Shown: positions 1-15,400 of the stretch, in pieces
Position numbering within the stretch: position 1 is the first letter of the stretch
Layout of the letters: every line of letters starts with the position of its first letter
Assembly (NCBI RefSeq): GCF_002005565.1
Contig: NZ_BDJC01000003.1
Location: forward strand, 1 to 64,000
Source: Streptomyces sp. JHA26
GTDB lineage: Bacteria > Actinomycetota > Actinomycetes > Streptomycetales > Streptomycetaceae
Length of the DNA stretch: 64,000 nucleotides
Reading direction: 5' to 3'
Translations under genes and position numbers: made by a program
Notes under the pieces: model-generated
The model's database searches: none
What the model saw: only the letters and a program-made list of their open reading frames with translations
Told to the model about the DNA's origin: nothing

Positions 1-275
1 GCCGCCGTACCGCGTATGTGGCCCACCGGCCGGCAGGGCGTCCGGGCCCACGGCGGTTCCGCCGGATGCCCGACAGCGGCTCCCGCGCCTCCCGACGCCG
101 ACGCCGACGCCAGCGCCGCCGACCTCGAAGACCCGCCCCTCGCTCCATGGCCGGCCGGACGTCCCGTGGCCGGTCGGACATCCAGAACTTCGCCAGTGCC
201 GGTGCGCCAAGCTGACGTCCCCGTGTGGCTGTTTCAGCAGAGTGCGTGCTCAAGGGCGAGGAAGGGCGACCGATC
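1..275. other. Upstream flank of first NRPS gene, no confident gene
   Basis: A plus-strand frame is open from base 1 to about 279, and its first 130 bases show G/C-rich third positions and a short (GACGCC)n stretch. It could be the 3' tail of a gene lying outside the window, but I recognise nothing in the translation. The promoter of the first NRPS gene should lie here. I see no AT-rich operator and no copy of the box found at 8764, 22333 and 38941. Confidence 0.3.
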
Positions 276-5761
<5,486 letters not shown>

Positions 5762-5765
<4 letters not shown>

Positions 5766-6901
5766 GCGGCGGGGCGCCGCTGATCGGTGTCCTCGGCGGG
5801 TACGGGGCGGTCGGCGCGGCCGCCGCCCGGGTGCTGGCGGCCGAGGGGGAGTTCCGGCTGAGGATCGGCGGCCGGGATCCCGAGGCGGCGGCGCGCTGTG
5901 CCGCCGCCCTCGGCGGGGCCGTCGAGGCGGGGGAGGCCGACGCCCGGTCCGAGGCGAGCCTCGACCGGTTCGCCCAGGGCTGTGACGTGGTGCTCCACTG
6001 CGCGGGGCCCGCCTACGAGCTGGCCGACCGTCCGCGCCGGGCGGCGGCGGCCGCGGGGGCCGACTACGTGGACGTGATGGACGGCTGCGGGCCCGCTCCC
6101 GCCCCGGCGGGCGAGCGCACGGCGGTCCTGTCGGCCGGCCTCGTGCCGGGCCTGTCCGGGCTGCTGCCCCGGCTGCTGACGGACGGGCGGACCCCGCCGG
6201 GGACCGCCCGGTTCACCGGGTACCACGTGTCGCTCGGCGCCTTCACCCGGACCGGCGCCATGGACTACCTGCTGAGCCTGGACCGCGGTTACGGCACACC
6301 GCGCGCCCAGTGGCGCGACGGGCACGTGGTGCGCGGCGCGTTGCGCGGCGCCGAGGAACGCCTGGTGGCGGGGGTGCCGCATCCGGTGACCGTGTACCCC
6401 TATCTCACCCAGGAGCTGGTGGGCCAGGCCCGCGCCCTCGGCCTCGCCGAGGCCCGCTGGTACAACGGCTTCGACGGGCACCACCTGCTCGACGCGCTCA
6501 ACCGCCACCGGTCCGGCGACGACCGGGCGGGCGGTCCGGAGGCGCGGGCGGCCGACGTGGTGCGGGCCAGCACGCTGGACGCCCTGGGGCGCTCGCCGTA
6601 CCACGTGCTGTGCGGCGTCCTGGAACGGTCCGGCCCCGACGGCGCCACGGTGCGCCGAGTGGTGGTCCGCGGCACGGACGGTTCGGCGATGACCGGCGTG
6701 GTGGGCGCGGTCGCGGCCCGGGAGGTGGCCCGGGGACGCGTGCCCCGGGGCGTGCACCGGGCCGCGCGGGTGCTGCCCGCCCGAGGCGTCCTGGACGCGC
6801 TGCGGCGGCACCTGCCCGACACGGTCGTCACCTTCTCCGACGACACACCCGCCGCGGGTGTGGTCCCCGCGGACCCGGTCATGGAGGAAGGCGTGCTGTG
6901 A
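5762..6901 (+). CDS. Saccharopine dehydrogenase-like NAD(P) reductase, putative thiazolinyl imine reductase 1
   Basis: A 379-residue protein with an N-terminal Rossmann motif GVLGGYGAVG typical of the saccharopine dehydrogenase NADP-binding fold. Its GTG overlaps the TGA of the PchF-like NRPS (GTGA), so the two are translationally coupled. By position it should reduce the second thiazoline to a thiazolidine, the step done by PchG/Irp3 in pyochelin and yersiniabactin. However, PchG and Irp3 belong to the Gfo/Idh/MocA family as I recall, and this protein does not look like them. A non-homologous reductase such as PchK of enantio-pyochelin is a possible analogue (inference). A paralogue lies at 20336-21508. 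Confidence 0.8.
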
Positions 6902-6902
6902 C

Positions 6903-6971
6903 GCTCCCCGGAGGGGACGAGAGGCGCGGCGGGCCGGGAGCCCGCCGCGCCTCTCGTCCCCTCCGGGGAGC
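6903..6971. terminator. Bidirectional terminator, 32-bp perfect stem
   Basis: Bases 6903-6934 pair perfectly with 6940-6971 around a 5-base loop. It lies between two convergent genes (reductase 1 on + ending at 6901, radical SAM on - ending at 6977), so it can end both transcripts. There is no U-tract, as is common in Streptomyces. Confidence 0.9.
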
Positions 6972-6976
6972 CGGTG

Positions 6977-8581
6977 TCAGACCGGGTCGCAGACCAACCG
7001 GCGTCCCGGCGGGGCGAGTTCCACGCCGAACTCCGTCAGCCGGTGGAGGTTGTCACGGATGACGGCGGCCCCCTCGTCCAGGTCGGTGTAGTCCAGGGGT
7101 GCCATGGCCATCCGCTCCAGGCACTTCTCCACGGCGATGTTGACGGCGTGGTCGTGACGGGGCATCAGCCAGTGCTGGTAATCGTGCTGCCAGAGACTGA
7201 GCACGGTCTTGTCGTTGGCCAGCCGCACCTTGTCGAGGGTCTCCTTCTGCAGCCGGGCCGCCTGCGCGCTGTCCATGCCGATGTGGGACCAGGGCGAGGC
7301 GGGATCGGTGGGGTCGTCCGCCACGATCCGCAGTTCCTCCCGGTCCTGCCACAGCGGCATGGTCTCGTCGGTGATGGAGAACCTGGAGAGCGCGTAGTGC
7401 CCGGAGTACTCCCGCAGGAGGTAGTCCTGCGTGTCCTGGAACATTTCCGGGTCCTCGCCCGGGTAACCGACGATGAAGAGGCCGTAGTACGACATCCCGC
7501 TCCGGCTGAGCAGCTCGACGGCCCGGCGGTTCTGCTTGACCGAGACCCGCTTGCTCATGCGCTTCAGCGTGCCGTCGTTCATCGACTCGAAACCGATGTG
7601 CAGCTGGAAGCAGTGCGAGGCCGCGAGACCGGCCACCACGTCCGCCGAATTGAGCGTGTTGGCGCGGCTGAACCCCTCCCACCTCGGAACACCCGAATTC
7701 GGGAGGATCTCCAGGAGACGACGCAGTCGGGTCGGCGGAATGGTGAAAGTCGAATCCATCGCCGAAATGACGTCCGCGCCGTTCCGGTCGGCATAGGAGA
7801 TCCAGTCGTCGCGTATCTTCTCGGCGGATTTGTATCGCCATTTGGGTGAAGCCGCGGGAAACGAGCAGAACTTGCAGTCGAACGGACAGCCCCGCATGGA
7901 CTCGTAGGGGACGATCGACTGATCGCCGAGGATCTGCGGTGAGGGGAAGTCGTCGATGTCGACGTACTCGACCGGATTGATGCGGACGGTGTCCCCGTCG
8001 CGCCACACGAGATTCGGCACGGCGCTCAGCCGGCCCCGGCCCGCCAGCGCGTCCAGGGTCTTGGGCAGGGCGATCTCGCCGTCGCCGCGGACCACCGCGA
8101 GGATCTCCGGGAAGTCCCGCATGGCCGTCATGAACTTGAGGTTGGTGAACTGCCCGCCGGCCACGATCGGCGTGCCGGGGAGGTTCTCCCGGACCCACCG
8201 TACGGCCGAGCCCAGGATGGGGCCGTTCCAGATGTACGTGGTCGACAGGAGCACCACGTCGACGTCGCCCGCCGGCGCCTTCGCGCGGCCCTCCCAGACG
8301 TCCCCCAGGTCCAGGCGCTCGAAACTGTGGCCGCTGTTCTCCAGGATCGACAGGAGGGTGACCGTCGTCAGGTGGGGGGTCGTGGCCGAACGCGGCCGGA
8401 GCAGGGCGTACTCGCGTCCGTGCTGGGTGAAGGCCAGCCGCCGCAGATCGAGGTCCGCGCTTCCGGCTCTCCGGAGCATCTCCCGGGCCGCGTCGGAGGG
8501 ATCCGCCGTGAAAAGCGATCCCTCCAGATACGGTGAATTGAGGTTGGCGGGCCCGAGCCCGCTCAGCAGTAGAAAGCGCAC
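6977..8581 (-). CDS. Class B (B12-binding) radical SAM methylase, thiazoline C-methylation
   Basis: A 534-residue enzyme with a cobalamin-binding-type N-terminal half (VDVVLLSTTY, VVRGDGEIAL) followed by a radical SAM core with CX3CX2C cluster ligands Cys232, Cys236 and Cys239 in MRGCPFDCKFCSFP. Class B enzymes methylate unactivated carbons using methylcobalamin. From memory, a class B radical SAM homologue C-methylates the thiazoline in watasemycin biosynthesis in S. venezuelae, and this gene sits in the same kind of cluster. The start is GTG 8581 (MRFLLLSGLGPAN), preceded by AGGAG and GGGGAAG on the minus strand. The longer frame to 8662 has no better site. The gene is transcribed alone from a divergent region shared with the ABC operon, which carries an operator-like box at 8764. 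Confidence 0.9.
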   Translation of the reverse strand: MRFLLLSGLGPANLNSPYLEGSLFTADPSDAAREMLRRAGSADLDLRRLAFTQHGREYALLRPRSATTPHLTTVTLLSILENSGHSFERLDLGDVWEGRAKAPAGDVDVVLLSTTYIWNGPILGSAVRWVRENLPGTPIVAGGQFTNLKFMTAMRDFPEILAVVRGDGEIALPKTLDALAGRGRLSAVPNLVWRDGDTVRINPVEYVDIDDFPSPQILGDQSIVPYESMRGCPFDCKFCSFPAASPKWRYKSAEKIRDDWISYADRNGADVISAMDSTFTIPPTRLRRLLEILPNSGVPRWEGFSRANTLNSADVVAGLAASHCFQLHIGFESMNDGTLKRMSKRVSVKQNRRAVELLSRSGMSYYGLFIVGYPGEDPEMFQDTQDYLLREYSGHYALSRFSITDETMPLWQDREELRIVADDPTDPASPWSHIGMDSAQAARLQKETLDKVRLANDKTVLSLWQHDYQHWLMPRHDHAVNIAVEKCLERMAMAPLDYTDLDEGAAVIRDNLHRLTEFGVELAPPGRRLVCDPV

Positions 8582-8763
8582 GCTTCCCCGCTCTCCTGTG
8601 GTGAGGGTGGTGGCCGCCCCGGACAGGGGTTCACACGATCGTTTCAGGCCACGCCTGGGCATCGTCTGGACGGAATCCCCGCGCCGCGATTCGTCGCCCG
8701 GCGCGGCCGCCCGGGCCTCCGGAAGCGGCCCGGGGGCGTTTCCCGGGCCGCTTGCGGGGTGAG

Positions 8764-8779
8764 TTCTTATACTTGTAAA
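8764..8779. promoter_or_regulatory. Operator-like box A in the radical SAM / ABC divergent region
   Basis: Read on the minus strand the box is TTTACAAGTATAAGAA. It matches 14 of 16 bases of the box at 22333 and 13 of 16 of the box at 38941. The adjoining GTAAAGTTAC (8775-8784) adds an inverted repeat. It lies about 95 bp upstream of the first ABC gene and 185 bp from the radical SAM start, in the only AT-rich stretch of the 290-bp gap 8582-8871. It is probably bound by one of the two TetR proteins of the cluster (inference). I see nothing else in the gap. Confidence 0.65.
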
Positions 8780-8871
8780 GTTACTGCTGTCTTCATGGAA
8801 CTTGCCGTCCGGTCGTGACAGTGCTGCCCGCTTCCGGACCGGACGGTCGTGCCCGAAAGGTGGGGAATCCC

Positions 8872-10713
8872 ATGGCCACGGCAGAGGGTCTGCACAGCCG
8901 TGCCGATGGTGGGGAGGTGGTCGACGGCGGCGGTCCGGAGAGCGACCCGGGAGGTCCGGCCGCGACCTCCCGCCAGGTGCTCCTGCGCCTGCTCCGTCCC
9001 TACCGCACCAGCCTCGTCACCGTCTTCGTCCTCCAGGTCGTCAGCTCCCTCGCCGGTCTCGCACCGCTGATCGCGGTGGTCGAACTCGGCCGGGTGCTGC
9101 TCGACCCCGGACCGGCGGACCACGGTGCCGCCTGGCTCGCCGTCTGGCTCGGCGTCGGCGGCCTGCTCGTCCGCGTCGTCCTCGCCGCCGCGTCCGGCGG
9201 CATCGCCCACCTCGTCGACGGCCGGCTCCAGCTCTCGCTGCGGCGGCTGCTCGCCCAGCGCCTCGGCAGGGTGCCGCTCGGCTGGTACTCCCGCCGCAGC
9301 TCGGGCGAGATCAACGGCGTGGTGCAGGGCGACGTCGACCAACTGCACCACCTCATCGCCCACGCACCCGTCGAGGCCACCTCCGCCGTCGTCGTCCCGC
9401 TCGCCTCGTTCGGGTACCTCGCGTGGGTGGACTGGCGGTTGACGCTCGTCGCGCTCGTGCCGGTGCTCCTCGGCCTCGCTCTGCAGCGCCTGCTGCAGAG
9501 CGAGGCCCGGCAGCGCGAGGGGCGCAGGATGGGAGAGGCCATGGGGCGCATCGGCGCCGCCTCCGTCGAGTTCGTCGAGGGCATCTCGGTCGTCAAGACC
9601 TTCGGCGGCGGCGGGCAGGCCCACCGGCGCTACCGGAAGGCCGCGGACGACTTCGCCGACTTCTTCCTCACCTACGTGGCGGACGCCGCGGGCCTCGCCT
9701 CGCTGGCGGCCCTGGTGCTCTCCCCGCCGTTCGTCCTGCTGCTCGTCTTCGCCGGCGGTACGGCACTGATCGCGGCCGACGCCATGCCCCCCGCCGACCT
9801 GCTGCCGTTCCCGCTGCTCGCCGTCGCGCTGACCGCGCCCATCGCCGCGCTCGGCCACGGCCTGGACAACGTGCACGCCGCCGAACGGTCCGCCGAGCGG
9901 ATCCGGGACATGCTGAACGTACCGCCGCTGCCCGAGCCGGTGAGGCCGGCCGAACCGCACGGCGACCGCGTGGAGTTCCGCGGCGTCGGCTTCGCCTACG
10001 ACTCCGGCCGCCCGGTGCTCCAGGGGATCGACCTGGTCCTCGAACCGGGCACCACCACCGCGCTCGTCGGTCCCTCGGGCGCAGGGAAGTCCACGCTGGC
10101 CCAACTGGTCCCGCGGTTCTCCGACCCGACCAGCGGGTCCGTGCTCCTGGGCGGTGCCGACCTCCGCGACATCCCCGGCGAACGGCTGTACCGCCACGTC
10201 TCGTTCGTCCTCCAGGACGTCCGGCTGCTGCGCGCCGGCATCGCCGAGAACATCGCCCTCGCCGTCCCGGAGGCCGACCGCGCCGCCGTCGAGCGGGCGG
10301 CACGCGCGGCGGGCATCCACGAGCGCATCCAGGCGATGCCCCGCGGATACGACTCCGTGATCGGCGAGGACGTGGGACTGTCCGGCGGCGAGGCGCAGCG
10401 CCTCTCCATCGCCCGGGCGCTGCTCGTCGACGCCCCGGTGCTGGTCCTGGACGAGGCGATGTCCTTCGCCGACGCCAAGACCGAGGCCGAGATCCGCGCC
10501 GCCCTCGCGAACCTCGTCCAGGGCCGTACGCAACTGGTGATCGCCCACCGGCTGGAGACCGTCGCCCAGGCCGACCGGATCGTCGTCATGGAGGAGGGGC
10601 GGATCGTGGAGAGCGGTACCTACCACGAACTGCTGGCTCTGAACGGAAAGTTCGCCGCCTTGTGGCGTGCCCGGCGCGCGCGTGCCGGCCAGAAGAGGGA
10701 GATCCACCGATGA
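8872..10713 (+). CDS. ABC exporter-type half transporter, YbtP-like
   Basis: A 613-residue fused permease-ATPase. The N-terminal half holds about six hydrophobic segments. The C-terminal half has Walker A GPSGAGKST (about residues 401-409), signature LSGGEAQRLS and Walker B VLVLDEA. It is like YbtP/YbtQ of the yersiniabactin locus, which form a heterodimer in iron-siderophore uptake despite their exporter fold. Either uptake or export of the thiazoline metallophore is possible here. ATG 8872 has AAAGGTGGGGA upstream; a GTG at 8815 is less convincing. It overlaps the next gene by ATGA. Confidence 0.88.
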   Translation: MATAEGLHSRADGGEVVDGGGPESDPGGPAATSRQVLLRLLRPYRTSLVTVFVLQVVSSLAGLAPLIAVVELGRVLLDPGPADHGAAWLAVWLGVGGLLVRVVLAAASGGIAHLVDGRLQLSLRRLLAQRLGRVPLGWYSRRSSGEINGVVQGDVDQLHHLIAHAPVEATSAVVVPLASFGYLAWVDWRLTLVALVPVLLGLALQRLLQSEARQREGRRMGEAMGRIGAASVEFVEGISVVKTFGGGGQAHRRYRKAADDFADFFLTYVADAAGLASLAALVLSPPFVLLLVFAGGTALIAADAMPPADLLPFPLLAVALTAPIAALGHGLDNVHAAERSAERIRDMLNVPPLPEPVRPAEPHGDRVEFRGVGFAYDSGRPVLQGIDLVLEPGTTTALVGPSGAGKSTLAQLVPRFSDPTSGSVLLGGADLRDIPGERLYRHVSFVLQDVRLLRAGIAENIALAVPEADRAAVERAARAAGIHERIQAMPRGYDSVIGEDVGLSGGEAQRLSIARALLVDAPVLVLDEAMSFADAKTEAEIRAALANLVQGRTQLVIAHRLETVAQADRIVVMEEGRIVESGTYHELLALNGKFAALWRARRARAGQKREIHR

Positions 10714-12419
10714 TCAGGCTGCTGCTGAGGGTCCTGGGCGAGCGGCACTCGGGCCCCCTGCGCCGCACCGTGGCGCTCATGTCCGTCTGCGCCGTCGTGG
10801 AGGGTCTGTCCTACGCGCTGCTCATCCCGCTGCTCCGGGCCCTGCTCCGCGACGACGCGCAGGACGCCTGGCCGTGGCTGGCCGCCTTCGCCGTCGCCGT
10901 CGCCGTGACCTCCGTGCTCGGCTACTTCAGCGACAAGTCCGGTTTCCGCACCGGCGGTGAGCTCTCCCGGGGCCTGCACCACCGCCTCGGCGACCACCTC
11001 GCCGGACTGCCGCTGGGCTGGTTCACCCCCGGCCGGATCGGGGACGTCTCCGGGCTCACCAGCCGCAGCGTGATGGAGGTCATGTCGGTACCGGCCCACC
11101 GGCTGCGGCCCCTGATCAACGCCACCCTGATCCCGCTCTCCGTGGTCGTGGTGCTCTTCTTCTTCGACTGGCGCCTCGCCCTCGCCGGCCTCGTCGCCGC
11201 CCCGCTGATCGCCGGAGTGCAGCGCTGGACGTCGAAGGCGACCGCCCGCCAGGACGCCGAGCGGGCGCGCAGCAGCGACGAGGCCGCCGGCCGGGTCGTG
11301 GAGTTCGTCCGTGCCCAGCCGGTGCTGCGCGCCGGCGGCCGGACGGGCGAGCGCTTCGGCCTCCTGGACGACGCACTGCACGAGCAGTGGCGCAGCGGCC
11401 GGCGCGCGGCTCTCAGCGGCGTGCCCGGCATGCTCGGCCTGACCTTCTCCGTCCAGGCCGTCTTCACCGCCGTCCTCGCGCTGGGCGTGTACCTCACGCT
11501 GGACGGCGGCCTCGGCGCCCCGGAACTGCTGGCGATCATGGTCCTGGCGGCACGCTGTGTCGAACCCCTGCTGTCCCTCGCCGACCTCGGCGGCATCATG
11601 CGGGTCTCCCGAGGCGAACTGGAACGCATCGACGCGGTCCTGACCGAGCCCCCGCTGCCGCGCGCCGAGCGACCGGCGGTTCCGGCCCACGACGGCGTAC
11701 GGCTGGAGTCGGTCGGCTTCCGGCGCGGCGGCCGCCAGGTGCTGGACGGACTCTCCCTGGACGTGGAACCGGGCCGGCGGGTGGCCGTCGTCGGGGCCTC
11801 GGGCGCCGGCAAGAGCACCCTGCTCCAGCTCGTCGCCCGGTTCCACGACGTCGACTCGGGCGTGGTGCGCCTCGGCGGGGTGGACGTGCGCGACATCGAC
11901 GGCGAGGAGCTGATGTCCCGCCTCTCCATGGTCTTCCAGGACGTCTACCTCTTCGAGGGCACCATCGAGGACAACGTCCGGATCGGCCGGCCGGACGCCA
12001 CCTTCGAGGAGGTGCGGACGGCGGCCGCGGCGGCGTTCCTGGACGAGGTGGTGGACCGGCTTCCCGACGGCTGGGCCACCCAGGTCGGCGAGGGCGGCGC
12101 CGCGCTGTCCGGAGGCGAGCGGCAGCGGGTGTCGATCGCGCGCGCCCTGCTGAAGGACGCCCCCGTGCTGCTGCTCGACGAGGCCACCTCGGCCCTCGAC
12201 CCGGAGAGCGAGGCGGCCGTCCAGGAGGGCCTCGACCGGCTCATGGCGGGCCGCACGACCATCATGGTCGCCCACCGCCTCAGCACCGTCGAGAGCGCCG
12301 ATCTGATCGTCTTCCTGGAGGACGGCCGGATCGTGGAGCAGGGCACGCACGAGGAACTCGTCCGGCGCGGCGGCCGGTACGCCGAATTCTGGAGAATCGC
12401 CGCGCACGTGGCGGCCTGA
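10710..12419 (+). CDS. ABC exporter-type half transporter, YbtQ-like
   Basis: A 569-residue partner of the preceding gene, with the same layout: an N-terminal transmembrane domain, then an ATPase with Walker A GASGAGKST (about residue 363), LSGGERQRVS signature and Walker B VLLLDEATS. ATG 10710 overlaps the upstream stop (ATGA), so the two halves should be made in equal amounts and pair in the membrane. The canonical DEATS aspartate/glutamate is present here, while the partner reads DEAMS, a mild asymmetry common in heterodimeric ABC proteins. Confidence 0.9.
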   Translation: MIRLLLRVLGERHSGPLRRTVALMSVCAVVEGLSYALLIPLLRALLRDDAQDAWPWLAAFAVAVAVTSVLGYFSDKSGFRTGGELSRGLHHRLGDHLAGLPLGWFTPGRIGDVSGLTSRSVMEVMSVPAHRLRPLINATLIPLSVVVVLFFFDWRLALAGLVAAPLIAGVQRWTSKATARQDAERARSSDEAAGRVVEFVRAQPVLRAGGRTGERFGLLDDALHEQWRSGRRAALSGVPGMLGLTFSVQAVFTAVLALGVYLTLDGGLGAPELLAIMVLAARCVEPLLSLADLGGIMRVSRGELERIDAVLTEPPLPRAERPAVPAHDGVRLESVGFRRGGRQVLDGLSLDVEPGRRVAVVGASGAGKSTLLQLVARFHDVDSGVVRLGGVDVRDIDGEELMSRLSMVFQDVYLFEGTIEDNVRIGRPDATFEEVRTAAAAAFLDEVVDRLPDGWATQVGEGGAALSGGERQRVSIARALLKDAPVLLLDEATSALDPESEAAVQEGLDRLMAGRTTIMVAHRLSTVESADLIVFLEDGRIVEQGTHEELVRRGGRYAEFWRIAAHVAA

Positions 12420-12474
12420 AGGCACGATGGCGAGCGCTCGCCCGTCACACACCGACCGGCACACGGGGGTAGGG

Positions 12475-15400
12475 ATGTCAGGCACTACGGCAGGGCAGCC
12501 GGTGGATCTCCGCACGGAGGTCGCCGCGCTCCTCGGAATCGAGCTGGGCCCCGGGGACGACGACACGAACCTCTTCGAACTGGGCTTACAGTCCCTGCAG
12601 TTGATGTCCCTGGTCAACCGGATGAACCGGTCCGGCGCGGGCGTCGACTTCACCGAGATGGCCCAGGACCCGCGGCTGCGGGCCTGGTACGGCCTGCTCG
12701 CCTCGCGCGCGGCGGCGGGCGGGCCGGAGCCCGGGGCGGAGCCGGAGCCCGCGCCCGGCCCGGTCGCCCCCGTCGACGAGCGCGCGCCGTTCCCGCTGAC
12801 CGCCGTGCAGCAGGCCTACTGGATCGGCCGCGGCGCCGACCGGCCCCTCGGCGGCGTCGGGTGCCACGCCTACCTGGAGATCGACACCCGGGACGTGGCG
12901 GCGGACCGCCTCGAGCGGGCCGTCGTCGCCCTCGTCCGCCGGCACCCCATGCTGCGCGCCTCGTTCGCGGACGACGGCACCCAGCGGATCACCGAGGACG
13001 TCACCTGGCCGGGCCTGACGGTCCACGACCTCACGGGGCTCCCGGCCAAGACCGCCGAGGACGCCCTGCTGGACCTGCGGGAACACCTCTCCCACCGGGT
13101 GCTCGACGTCGCCGCGGGCGAGGTGCTCGACGTCCGGCTGAGCCTTTGCCCCGGCGGGGCGCAGCGCATCCACGTCAACGCCGACCTGCTGGTCGCCGAC
13201 GTGCACAGCATCCGGGTGCTGCTCTCCGACCTGGCGGCGCTCTACGCCGATCCCGCGGACAGCGCCGCACCGCGGTACACCTTTCCCCGGTACCTCGCCG
13301 ACACCGCCGCCTCCCGGGCGGCCGGGCGCGAGCGGGCGCGGGAGTACTGGCGGCGGCGCCTGCCGGAACTCCCCGGCGGGCCCGCCCTCCCGCTGGCGGC
13401 GGACCCCGGCGAGATCGGCGTGCCGCGTTTCGCACGGCGCAGCCACACCCTGACCCCCGAGGAGTGGCGGGCCCTTCAGCGCCGGGCCGCCGAGCACGGC
13501 CTGACCCCGGCCGTGTCACTGGTCACCGCCTTCTCCGAGATCCTCGTGCGATGGAGCGGACAGCAGAGGTTCCTGCTCAACATCCCCCTCTTCGACCGCG
13601 ACCGGGACCTCCATCCCGACATCGAGCGCATCGTGGCCGACTTCACCAGCCTGCTGCTGCTCGAGGTCGACCTGCCCGCGGACGCCGGCTTCGCCGACCG
13701 GGCCCGCGCGATCCAGGCGCGCCTGCACGACGACGTCGGCCACGCCGCGTACACGGGCGTCGACGTGCTGCGCGACTTCGTGCGCACCGACACCGCGACC
13801 CCGCGCACGGCGCCCGTGGTCTTCGCCTGCAACCTCGACGCCCCGCTGGTGCCCGACGACTTCGCCGCCCGCTTCGGCGAGCTGTCCTGGATGGTCTCCC
13901 AGACCCCCCAGGTCTGGCTCGACCACCAGGTGTACGGCACCCGCGAGGGCGGTCTGCTGCTGGCCTGGGACGTCGTCGAGGCGCTCTTCCCCGAGGGCGT
14001 GACCGCCACCATGTTCGCGGCGTACACCGACCTGGTACGGCGCCTGGCGACCGCCGACTGGAGCCTCCCGCCGGACATACCCCTGCCCGAGTCCCAGCTG
14101 CGACGTCGCACCGAGGTGAACTCCGTGACCCGGCGGGAGAGCGGTCGTCTGCTGCACCAGGCGTTCTTCGAGCGGGCGGCCGGCCGGGCCGGGGACCCGG
14201 CGCTGCTGTGGGGGGAGGACGGCCGTCTCACCCACGGCGAACTGGCGGACCGCGCGCTGCGCGTGGCCGGTGCGCTCGCCGCCCGGGGGGTCGGACCGGG
14301 CAGCCCGGTCGTCGTCACCGCGCCCAAGGGCCCCGACCAGATCGCGGCGGTGCTCGGCGTCCTGGCCGCGGGCGGCACGTACGTGCCCGTCGGCGTCGAC
14401 CAGCCCGCCGGGCGCCGGGACCGCATCCACGCGCTGAGCCGCTGCGAGCTCGTCCTGGACGGCACCGGGGCGCCGCCGCCGACGGGGACCGCGACCCCCT
14501 TCCTGCCCCTCTCCGAGGCCCTCCGGGCGGCACCGCTGGACGCCCCCGTGGAGGTGTCCGCCGACGAGAGCGCGTACGTCATCTTCACCTCCGGTTCCAC
14601 CGGCACGCCCAAGGGCGTCGAGGTCGGCCACCGCGCCGCGGTCAACACCGTCGAGGACATCGACGAGCGGTACGGTCTGGGGCCGGCGGACCGCGTCCTG
14701 GCCGTCTCCGCCCTGGACTTCGACCTCTCCGTGTGGGACGTCTTCGGCCCGCTCGCCGAGGGCGGCGCCCTGGTGCTGGTCGACGAGACCGACCGACGCG
14801 ACGCCCACCGGTGGCTCGCGCTCTGCGAGCGCCACGCCGTCACCGTGTGGAACTCCGTTCCCGCGCTGATGGACATGCTCCTCACCGCGGCCGACGGGGC
14901 GCCCCTTCCGGCATCCCTGCGCCTCGCGCTGCTCTCCGGCGACTGGATCGGCCTCGACCTGCCCGGACGGTTGGACCGCGCGACGGACGGCCGGTGCCGG
15001 CTGGTCGCCCTCGGCGGCGCCACCGAGGCCGCGATCTGGTCCAACGCGCACGAGGTGACCGCCGTGCCCGCGCACTGGCGCTCCGTCCCGTACGGCAGGC
15101 CGCTGGCCAACCAGCGGTTCCGGGTCGTCGACCCGTACGGCCGGGACTGCCCGGACTGGGTGCCCGGGGAGCTGTGGATCGGCGGAACCGGTGTGGCGCG
15201 GGGATACCGAGGCGACCCCGAGCTGACGAGGGAACGTTTCCCCCGGGCCTCGGACGGGCGCTGGTACCGCACCGGCGACCAGGGACGCTACTGGCCCGAC
15301 GGCACGCTCGAGTTCCTGGGCCGCATCGACCACCAGGTCAAGATCAACGGCTTCCGGGTGGAGCTGGGCGAGATCGAGTCCGTGCTGCAGGCCCACCCCG

